This document shows positions 1 through 6,096 of a stretch of DNA of 7,501 nucleotides, piece by piece. The notes beneath the pieces are model-generated. The model did not search any database, had not been told where the DNA came from, and saw only the letters and a list, made by a program, of their open reading frames with translations. Both the position numbers and the translations under genes were made by a program. The first letter of the stretch is position 1. The number at the start of each line of letters is the position of its first letter. This DNA comes from an uncultured bacterium (lineage in GTDB: Bacteria > Cyanobacteriota > Vampirovibrionia > Gastranaerophilales > Gastranaerophilaceae), in the NCBI GenBank assembly GCA_902464375.1, contig CABQIM010000087.1:1-7501 (forward strand), written 5' to 3'.

Positions 1-1298
1 GGATTATTCAATAAATCATAATTTATTTCATTTTCATTATCCGCAATAGCAGCAGCAACGACTGCATCAGATGTTACGTTCAACAATGTACGCATCATAT
101 CTGTAATTCTTTCTATTGTGAATAAGAATGCGAAACCTGCAACCAATTGTTCCGGACTTAAGCCCATGCCATTAAGAACAAGAGCGATTGTTATAAGTCC
201 TGCCCCCGGGATGCCGGCGCAAGTTGAAGATGCGATGATTGCAAGAAATGCAATTTGTATAACAAGGAATGGAGTTAGAGCAACGCCATACGCTTGAGTT
301 AAGAAGATTACAGCAATTGTTTGAAGCATTGCCGTACCGTCCATATTAAGTGTTGCACCAAGTGGTAGTACGAAGCTTGAAACTTTGTGAGAAATGCCTC
401 TTTTTTCACAACAAGCAATTGTTAAAGGTAATGTTGCAGAAGAACTTGCTGTTCCAAATGCTACCATCATAGCTTCTGCCATAGCTGCGTAAAGCATTAG
501 AACAGGAACTTTTGAGAATATTTTCAAAAATACAGGATACACAACAAAGAATTGAATTGCAAAGCCTAGAGCCAAAACGCCTAAATATTTTGAAATACTC
601 ATAAAGATATCGATACCGAATGAAGAAACTGCAACTGCTGTAAGTGCGAATACACCAGGAGCTGCAAAGCACATAATCCAATCAGTTATTTTCATGGTAG
701 CCGCAAATATAGATTCAAAGAAACTAACAAATGGTCTGTTTATTTCTCCGACTTTTGCTAATGCTACAGAAAACATTAATGCAAATACAATAATTGGAAC
801 CATATCGCCACTTGCAATAGATGCTAGTGGATTTTTTGGAATAAAGCCTAAGAATATGTTTAGTAAATTTTCTCTTTGAGCTTCAATTGTTGCAGCAACT
901 TGAGCTTGAATACCTGCTGCCGTGTCTATATTAATATAGTGTGCAGCACCTAATCCCGGTTTTAGAAGTAGTGCTAGAGCTGCACCAATTGTTACGGCTG
1001 CTACAGTGATAATTGTGTAATAGAATATCATCTTAGAACCGAGTTTGCCGATTTGTTTGCTGTCACCGACACTTGTAATGCCGATTACAATCGCGGAAAT
1101 TACCAAAGGTATAACAACCATTTGAATTAATCTGATGAACACCTGACCGATAAAAGTCAATGTTGTCATGATAATCGGATTTGGTTCTCTATGTAACCAA
1201 ATACCAACTAAAACACCGAGAATTAAGCCGGCAAAAATGTGCCAATTTCTCTTTAACCCCAAACCAAGTGCAATTAACACTTGCATGTGAAATTTCAT
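1..1298 (-). CDS. Dicarboxylate/amino acid:cation symporter (DAACS family, GltP/GltPh-like), C-terminus cut by window edge
   Basis: This is an inner-membrane secondary transporter that takes up acidic amino acids or C4-dicarboxylates with Na+ or H+. The 432 residues visible run from an ATG at 1298, preceded by GAGAGGA seven bases upstream, and stay open to the left edge. Family motifs occur in order: the serine-rich HP1 tip GTASSSATLP (282-291), the cation-site motif NMDGT (318-322), the HP2 tip ending CAGIPGAG (360-367), and the TM8 signature DMMRTLLNVTSD (400-411). By alignment from memory with GltPh, D400, R403, T404, N407 and D411 correspond to D394, R397, T398, N401 and D405. The arginine favours an acidic substrate such as glutamate or aspartate. 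Two positions differ from GltPh: E396 stands where it has D390, and S410 where it has glycine. The polar tail after residue 419 suggests that only a few residues are missing. It is transcribed away from cysS. Family is certain; substrate and coupling ion are not. Confidence 0.95.
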   Translation of the reverse strand, partial: MKFHMQVLIALGLGLKRNWHIFAGLILGVLVGIWLHREPNPIIMTTLTFIGQVFIRLIQMVVIPLVISAIVIGITSVGDSKQIGKLGSKMIFYYTIITVAAVTIGAALALLLKPGLGAAHYINIDTAAGIQAQVAATIEAQRENLLNIFLGFIPKNPLASIASGDMVPIIVFALMFSVALAKVGEINRPFVSFFESIFAATMKITDWIMCFAAPGVFALTAVAVSSFGIDIFMSISKYLGVLALGFAIQFFVVYPVFLKIFSKVPVLMLYAAMAEAMMVAFGTASSSATLPLTIACCEKRGISHKVSSFVLPLGATLNMDGTAMLQTIAVIFLTQAYGVALTPFLVIQIAFLAIIASSTCAGIPGAGLITIALVLNGMGLSPEQLVAGFAFLFTIERITDMMRTLLNVTSDAVVAAAIADNENEINYDLLNN

Positions 1299-1305
1299 CT
1301 ATAAA

Positions 1306-1312
1306 TCCTCTC
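1306..1312 (-). promoter_or_regulatory. Ribosome binding site of the symporter gene
   Basis: On the minus strand GAGAGGA lies seven bases before the ATG at 1298. It is the only purine-rich site near the start and supports that ATG over the second methionine at codon 5. Confidence 0.7.
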
Positions 1313-1333
1313 ATATACTTATATAACTAGTCT

Positions 1334-1362
1334 ATTGTACAATTATTTTTACACCTTGTAAA
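1334..1362 (-). promoter_or_regulatory. Sigma70-type promoter candidate for the symporter gene
   Basis: On the minus strand TTTACA (1357-1362) and TACAAT (1334-1339) are separated by 17 bases. Each hexamer matches the sigma70 consensus at five of six positions. Transcription would start roughly 30 bases before the ATG, giving a short leader with room for the ribosome binding site but not for a riboswitch. The call rests on consensus matching in AT-rich DNA, so the start point is a prediction. Confidence 0.55.
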
Positions 1363-1385
1363 GTCCTATTCTGCTTATTTATCAA

Positions 1386-1414
1386 TAGACATAAAAATCT
1401 TTTTGTTGTAATAT
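1386..1414 (+). promoter_or_regulatory. Promoter candidate for the cysS-spoIID-murJ block
   Basis: TAGACA (1386-1391) and TAATAT (1409-1414) are 17 bases apart. They match consensus at five and four of six positions. TATAGT (1412-1417) is a better -10 by sequence but has no matching -35 at the right distance. The predicted leader is only about 25 bases, so there is no space for a T-box element of the kind that controls some tRNA synthetase genes. Confidence 0.45.
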
Positions 1415-1430
1415 AGTCGTGCGAGATTTT

Positions 1431-1436
1431 GGGGAG
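1431..1436 (+). promoter_or_regulatory. Ribosome binding site of cysS
   Basis: GGGGAG lies nine bases before the ATG at 1446. It fixes that start, which also gives the usual N-terminus for the family. Confidence 0.65.
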
Positions 1437-1445
1437 TAATATATT

Positions 1446-2822
1446 ATGAAACTACACAATTCATACACAAATCAGACTGAAGAATTTAAACCTATAGAAG
1501 AGAACAAGGTTAAAATGTATGTTTGCGGCCCTACCGTTTATGACAATGCGCACTTGGGGCACGCAAGATGTTATATAACTTGGGATGTTTTGTACAGATA
1601 TCTTAAGTTTAAAGGTTACGATGTTACATATTGCAGAAATGTTACTGACGTAGACGATAAAATTCTTAAAAAAGCAGAAAAAGAAGGTAAAACTCCGGAA
1701 GAAGTTTCAACTTTCTGGTACAAAAAATTTAGTGATAGCATGAATGCTTTGAATAACTTAAAGCCTGATATAGAACCTTTTGCGACTAAAACTTTGGGCG
1801 AAATGATTTCTATAGTTAAGGATTTGATTAATAAGGGTTACGCTTATGAAGCTAATGGAGATGTGTATTTTAGAGTAAAGAAATTTCCTAAATATGGATA
1901 TCTTTCAAAGCAGCCTATTGATCAGTTAGAAAGTGGTGCAAGAATTGAAGTTGGCGAACAAAAAGAAGATCCGCTTGATTTTGCATTATGGAAAAAAGAC
2001 GAAAAGTTTGGTTATAAATCACCTTGGGGTGTTGGGCGACCAGGATGGCACATTGAATGCTCTGCTATGAGCAGAAAATATTTGGGTAAAACAATTGATA
2101 TCCATGCCGGTGGAGCTGATTTAATATTCCCACACCATGAAAATGAAATTGCTCAATCAGAATGTGCAAATGGCTGCAAATTCGTAAATTATTGGCTTCA
2201 CAATGGTTTTGTAACTATTAATAAGGAAAAAATGTCAAAATCATTAGGTAATTTTCTTACGATAGATGATTTATTGAAAAATTATGATTCAAATACAATC
2301 AGATTCTTTATACTTACAAACCACTACAGAATGCCTGTAGAGTTTTCAGATGAAGCATTACAAGCAGCTGCAAATGGTGTTAAAAGAATGCTTAATGCAA
2401 GACGTACACCGATTGATGAAACTTTAGATTTAACTCAATTTGAAGAGTATAAAGCTTTTGAAGAAGCTATGGACGATGATTTGAATACATCTAAGGCTTT
2501 AGCAGTTTTGTTTGATTTAACAAATAAAGCTAATAAAGATGTTCCATATGCGTTTACATTGTTGTATAAATTAGCCACTACACTTGGTTTTGTGTTTGAA
2601 AAAGCAACTCTTTCAGAAGAAGAATTAGCAGAAAAACTTAAGGAAATTTCAGAAGAATTGGGTGAAACATATTCTTCTATGGAAGAAATTATTGAAAAAA
2701 GAAAAGCTGCTAGAGTAGAAAAAAATTGGGATGTAGCGGATAAAATTCGTGTAGCTTTGGATAAAGTTGGAATTGTTTTAAAGGATTCTAAAGAAGGAAC
2801 TACTTGGGAATTAAAAGGCTAA
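1446..2822 (+). CDS. cysS: Cysteinyl-tRNA synthetase (CysRS)
   Basis: This cytoplasmic class I aminoacyl-tRNA synthetase joins cysteine to tRNA-Cys using ATP. At 458 residues it has normal full length. The catalytic Rossmann fold opens with CGPTVYDNAHLGHAR, in which HLGH (36-39) is the HIGH signature. KMSKS is intact at 262-266. The four zinc ligands that select cysteine in the E. coli enzyme have clear equivalents: C27, C205 in WHIECSAMS, H230 and E234 in FPHHENEIAQSE. The helical DALR-type region follows, and the protein ends in the typical GTTWELKG. Nothing is missing or broken. It is the first gene of a block whose next member starts 14 bases after its stop, so co-transcription with the two cell-wall genes is likely. 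Identification is secure. Confidence 0.99.
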   Translation: MKLHNSYTNQTEEFKPIEENKVKMYVCGPTVYDNAHLGHARCYITWDVLYRYLKFKGYDVTYCRNVTDVDDKILKKAEKEGKTPEEVSTFWYKKFSDSMNALNNLKPDIEPFATKTLGEMISIVKDLINKGYAYEANGDVYFRVKKFPKYGYLSKQPIDQLESGARIEVGEQKEDPLDFALWKKDEKFGYKSPWGVGRPGWHIECSAMSRKYLGKTIDIHAGGADLIFPHHENEIAQSECANGCKFVNYWLHNGFVTINKEKMSKSLGNFLTIDDLLKNYDSNTIRFFILTNHYRMPVEFSDEALQAAANGVKRMLNARRTPIDETLDLTQFEEYKAFEEAMDDDLNTSKALAVLFDLTNKANKDVPYAFTLLYKLATTLGFVFEKATLSEEELAEKLKEISEELGETYSSMEEIIEKRKAARVEKNWDVADKIRVALDKVGIVLKDSKEGTTWELKG

Positions 2823-2824
2823 TT

Positions 2825-2828
2825 GGAG
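2825..2828 (+). promoter_or_regulatory. Ribosome binding site deciding the start of the SpoIID-like gene
   Basis: GGAG lies eight bases before the ATG at 2837. A longer reading from a TTG at 2804 is possible, but it would overlap cysS, lacks such a site, and would put eleven extra residues in front of a clean signal peptide. The ATG is therefore preferred. Confidence 0.7.
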
Positions 2829-2836
2829 TAGATTTA

Positions 2837-4474
2837 ATGAAGTATACTCATTTAAAAAATATTGTGGGAGTACTGTTGCTGACTTTATCTCTAGTAGCAG
2901 TAAATCCTGCTTTTGCGGTTGCGGATAACAATATTGTAAGAGTCGGACTTACCGATAATAAATTCCAGAATGTTTTGAAACAGACTATTTCTGTTTATGG
3001 AACTTCGGATTGCGATATATGCGATAGAGAAACTCATAAGATAATATATTCTGTACCGGCAGAAACTGATATCACAATAAAAAACGGTGTCACGGGGCTT
3101 GATGTTTCAATCAACGGCCATGGAGCAACGCTTAGAGATTTTGTTATAGTTTGCCCAAGAGGTGTTCTCGGGGTTAAAGATTTAACCAGAAAAGGAAAGC
3201 CGGCTCTTTATCATGGCGCATTTGAGGTTGTTCAACATCAAGATAGAAAAGGGTTTTATTTGGTTAACCTTGTAGAAACTCAAGAATATTTAAAAGGTGT
3301 TGTGCCAAACGAAATGCCTGTCAGATTTGGTCTGGAAGCTTTAAAAGCGCAGGCGGTTGCTGCAAGAAACTATGTTTTAACACCTAGAACACAGGCTTAT
3401 AAAGAGTTTAACGTAGTTGATAGTGTGGCAAGTCAAGTGTATTATGGAGTTAATACAGAAGATGATTTGTCTACAAGAGCGGTAATGGAAACGGACGGTA
3501 TTGTAGCTTTGTACAATAATGAACCGATTTTAGCACTGTATAGCTCAACAGCCGGAGGATATACAGAAAGTTATTCTAATGCTTTTTCTGACCCTATGAC
3601 TAAGATGTTTCCGGCACCAAATAAACCGTATTTGTCAGCTGTTCCGGATAAGTCCGAATTTAAGTCTATGGAAGAAGAGGATGCTGCAAAGGCTTTTTAT
3701 GATACAAAAATCCCTTCTTTTGATATTGAATCACCATATTATAGATGGCAAAAACAGTGGACTGCGGGAGAATTAGAAAATGTTTTAAAATCAACTCTTA
3801 TTGCGCAATCAAAAACCGGATTTATTCATCCTGCTTTTAAACAAGGAGATGAACTTGGAAAAATCAAAGATATTAAAGTTATGAAAAGAGGTACTTCCGG
3901 CAAGGCGATGGAAGTTGAACTTATGACAAACAAAGGTTGTTATAGAATTTATAAAGAGCTTGTTATAAGAAGAGTTTTTCAAAAAAATGGAGTATCTTTG
4001 CCGAGTGCTAATATAATTATTGGCAACAAAAAAGATAACTACGGGAATATTACTGAAATTGTAATTAATGGTGGCGGTTTCGGGCATGGAGTTGGAATGA
4101 GCCAATACGGTGCAGGATATATGGCAACAAAACTTAAGCAGCCTTATTATAATATTTTAAGACATTATTATAATGGAGTAAATTTAGGTACTATGCCGGT
4201 GACTGTTTGCGGAGAAGAAGTTAAGCAAACATTTTGGGCGCCAATAGGAAGAGCTCAATTAGTTGTAACGAATTCAAATGCAGCAAAAATTGCAGTAATG
4301 ATAAACGGTAAAACTTTAGAATTTCCTGTAACAAAAACTATATTCCAAAAGGATTATAGAATAGATATTTCAAGATATATTGATGATGGAGCAAATACAA
4401 TAATATTCTATCCTCCATCTTTAGGCAGAACTGTTACTTTGTATGTAGAATTGGTAGAGAAGTATGGCGGGTAA
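2837..4474 (+). CDS. Secreted SpoIID/LytB-domain protein, probable peptidoglycan lytic transglycosylase
   Basis: The product is 545 residues. Residues 1-27 form a signal peptide: K2 and K7, a hydrophobic run from I9 to V22, and an AFA cleavage site, so it acts outside the cytoplasmic membrane. The SpoIID core is clear. It has EYLKGVVPNEMP (150-161), with E159 at the position of the essential glutamate of Bacillus SpoIID; the following helix LEALKAQAVAARNYV (166-180); STAGG (237-241); and the closing motif GGGFGHGVGMSQYGA (412-426). SpoIID of Bacillus is a lytic transglycosylase that cuts glycan strands stripped of stem peptides, and this activity is inferred here. The protein is much longer than Bacillus SpoIID (about 340 residues). 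It has an N-terminal beta-rich region with a CDIC pair (59-62) and a C-terminal extension (about 456-545) that looks like a beta-sandwich. Its end overlaps murJ by 11 bases. No SpoIIP, SpoIIM or other sporulation gene is present, so a role in vegetative wall remodelling is more likely. Confidence 0.93.
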   Translation: MKYTHLKNIVGVLLLTLSLVAVNPAFAVADNNIVRVGLTDNKFQNVLKQTISVYGTSDCDICDRETHKIIYSVPAETDITIKNGVTGLDVSINGHGATLRDFVIVCPRGVLGVKDLTRKGKPALYHGAFEVVQHQDRKGFYLVNLVETQEYLKGVVPNEMPVRFGLEALKAQAVAARNYVLTPRTQAYKEFNVVDSVASQVYYGVNTEDDLSTRAVMETDGIVALYNNEPILALYSSTAGGYTESYSNAFSDPMTKMFPAPNKPYLSAVPDKSEFKSMEEEDAAKAFYDTKIPSFDIESPYYRWQKQWTAGELENVLKSTLIAQSKTGFIHPAFKQGDELGKIKDIKVMKRGTSGKAMEVELMTNKGCYRIYKELVIRRVFQKNGVSLPSANIIIGNKKDNYGNITEIVINGGGFGHGVGMSQYGAGYMATKLKQPYYNILRHYYNGVNLGTMPVTVCGEEVKQTFWAPIGRAQLVVTNSNAAKIAVMINGKTLEFPVTKTIFQKDYRIDISRYIDDGANTIIFYPPSLGRTVTLYVELVEKYGG

Positions 4475-6038
4475 AGACGAAACACAAAGCGTGCTTAAAG
4501 CAGCATGGCTGATTGCACTGGTCACAATAGCAAGTAAATTTATGGGATTTGTACGAGATATGGTGGTTGCAAACTATTATGGTGCAACACTAGTGTCTGA
4601 TGCGTATTTTTATGCACTTCAAATTCCATCTTTGGCAATAATTATTTTAGGCGGAGTAGGTGGACCATTCCATAGTGCTGCAGTTGCAGTATTTTCCAAA
4701 ATGATTCCAAATTTTGATTCAAAACCGGATGAAGTGGTTAATAAATTGTATAATACATTTTTAACTGTTTCATTTTTGTTCTTTGCATTTTGTGCTGTAG
4801 GCGGTTTCTTTTTTGCTGATAAAATTATGGGGTTAATTATTTCTGCTGGAGCTCCTGAACTTGTTGCATTAGCGTCTTTGCACTTTAAAATAATGTCACC
4901 TGTTATTTTAATAGGCGGTGTAATCGGTATTTTCTACGGATTATTAGTTACGCATAAACAGTATATTTTACCGAATTTATCTCCAATGATATTGAGTATT
5001 GTTGTGATTGCTGTAATATCTTTAGTGCATAATGATAAATTAGGTATAGCTTTAGCGGCTGCAACAACATTGGGTGCAATATGTCAGCTAGCAGTTCAAT
5101 TTCCAAAAATCAGGCAAATAGGATATAGAATTAAGCCGAATTTAGATATAAAAAATAATCCGCAATTTAAGAATATTTGCGAACTTTTATTCCCTGCAAT
5201 ATTAAGTTCTACAATCGGACAAATCAGTATTTATATCGATATGTTTTTCGCATCAACCTTAAAAGAAGGTGCGTGGACTTCAGTTGTTTTTGCAAATAGA
5301 ATTTTTCAATTTCCGGTGGGAATTTTAGTTACAGCATTTTTGGTACCGCTATTTCCAATTTTTTCTCGTCTTGCCGGAGAGGGCGATATGGATTCTATCA
5401 AACGTTATTTTAATAAAGGTGTTGGAGTGTTGTTTTTTGTCGGAATTCCAATGCTGCTATTAATATTATTGCTTGCAAAAGACGGAATTTCTTTGATATT
5501 TGAACGTGGTGCGTTTAATGCAAACGCAGTTATAATGGTATCAGAAGCATTATGTTTCTTGTCTTTTTCAATACTGCCTTATGTATTTAGAGATTCTATA
5601 ACGAGAGTATATTACGCATTTAATGATTCAAAAACACCGTTTATTATAGCTATGTCATCAATCGGATTGAAAGCATTTTTGAATTGGTTATTAATTCTAA
5701 AACTTGACATGGGAATTGCCGGTATTACAATGTCAACCTCGTTTGTAACTTTATTTAACGCTGTATTTTTAGGTTTATTTATTCACAGAAAAATTAAATT
5801 GGACTATAAATCTCTATTTTACAATCTTGCAAAAATGCTTTTGGCGGGTGGACTAACACTTGTTGCAGGTTGGTTTATTTGTGTAGGATTTGATAAGATT
5901 CAATTACCAAAATATATTTTTGAAATTTCAAAAATTGTATTTGTTATGGTATCTGTTCTTGGTATTTATGCTGTCCTTAATCTTGTATTCAAAATGGAAT
6001 ACGCAAAAGAATTGGCTAATAGAATTGTCAAAAAGTGA
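4464..6038 (+). CDS. murJ: Lipid II flippase MurJ (MviN)
   Basis: This polytopic membrane protein of the MOP superfamily moves lipid II, the undecaprenyl-linked peptidoglycan unit, to the outer face of the cytoplasmic membrane. At 524 residues it fits the usual 14-helix length. The N-terminal signature ASKFMGFVRDMVVANYYGA (23-41) and SDAYFYALQIP (45-55) match the family, with R31, D32 and D46 conserved, as is R279 in ANRIFQFPVG. Two differences from E. coli are visible. K25 stands at the position of R18. The segment LGGVGGPFHSA (62-72) replaces the arginine-containing RRIFAEGAFSQAF region, a form I recall from cyanobacterial MurJ. The ATG lies inside the end of the SpoIID-like gene, with only a weak GAGA-type site before it, so translational coupling is probable. 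The gene ends with two adjacent in-frame stops, TGATGA. Confidence 0.96.
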   Translation: MAGKDETQSVLKAAWLIALVTIASKFMGFVRDMVVANYYGATLVSDAYFYALQIPSLAIIILGGVGGPFHSAAVAVFSKMIPNFDSKPDEVVNKLYNTFLTVSFLFFAFCAVGGFFFADKIMGLIISAGAPELVALASLHFKIMSPVILIGGVIGIFYGLLVTHKQYILPNLSPMILSIVVIAVISLVHNDKLGIALAAATTLGAICQLAVQFPKIRQIGYRIKPNLDIKNNPQFKNICELLFPAILSSTIGQISIYIDMFFASTLKEGAWTSVVFANRIFQFPVGILVTAFLVPLFPIFSRLAGEGDMDSIKRYFNKGVGVLFFVGIPMLLLILLLAKDGISLIFERGAFNANAVIMVSEALCFLSFSILPYVFRDSITRVYYAFNDSKTPFIIAMSSIGLKAFLNWLLILKLDMGIAGITMSTSFVTLFNAVFLGLFIHRKIKLDYKSLFYNLAKMLLAGGLTLVAGWFICVGFDKIQLPKYIFEISKIVFVMVSVLGIYAVLNLVFKMEYAKELANRIVKK

Positions 6039-6043
6039 TGAGT

Positions 6044-6073
6044 TTGTCAAAAATTATTATGGTAGCAAATAAT
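6044..6073 (+). promoter_or_regulatory. Weak promoter candidate before the CheR-like gene
   Basis: TTGTCA (6044-6049) and AATAAT (6068-6073), 18 bases apart, each match consensus at five of six positions. The 58-nt gap after murJ holds no convincing terminator, so read-through from murJ is an equally good explanation for expression. AT-rich spacers produce such matches often. Confidence 0.3.
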
Positions 6074-6096
6074 ATTTTTACTAACGTTATTATATT

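Noticed and set aside
406..681. 91-codon reading frame on the minus strand
   Set aside because: It lies in another frame inside the symporter gene, which has all its family motifs. The product is cysteine- and serine-rich with no domain character.
694..879. 61-codon reading frame on the plus strand
   Set aside because: It is antisense to the symporter gene with no ribosome site or recognisable product.
2804..2836. Longer SpoIID-like protein starting at TTG 2804
   Set aside because: It would overlap cysS and disturb the signal peptide. ATG 2837 has GGAG at good spacing.
3809..4105. 98-codon reading frame on the minus strand
   Set aside because: It is antisense to the conserved end of the SpoIID-like gene and is explained by that gene's codon pattern.
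2837..4474. Evidence for sporulation
   Set aside because: A SpoIID domain alone is found in many non-sporulating bacteria, including cyanobacteria and Chlamydia. No other sporulation gene is visible.
6025..6053. Direct repeat TTGTCAAAAA on either side of the murJ stop
   Set aside because: Ten bases, A-rich, two copies only and no element between them. Chance or a small slip is enough to explain it.
5890..6072. 60-codon reading frame on the plus strand overlapping the end of murJ
   Set aside because: It is an out-of-frame copy of MurJ's last helix region with no ribosome site. MurJ continues normally through it.
6069..6093. Hairpin ATAATA/TATTAT before the CheR-like gene
   Set aside because: Six A-T pairs with a 13-base loop are too weak to be a terminator or a translation switch.
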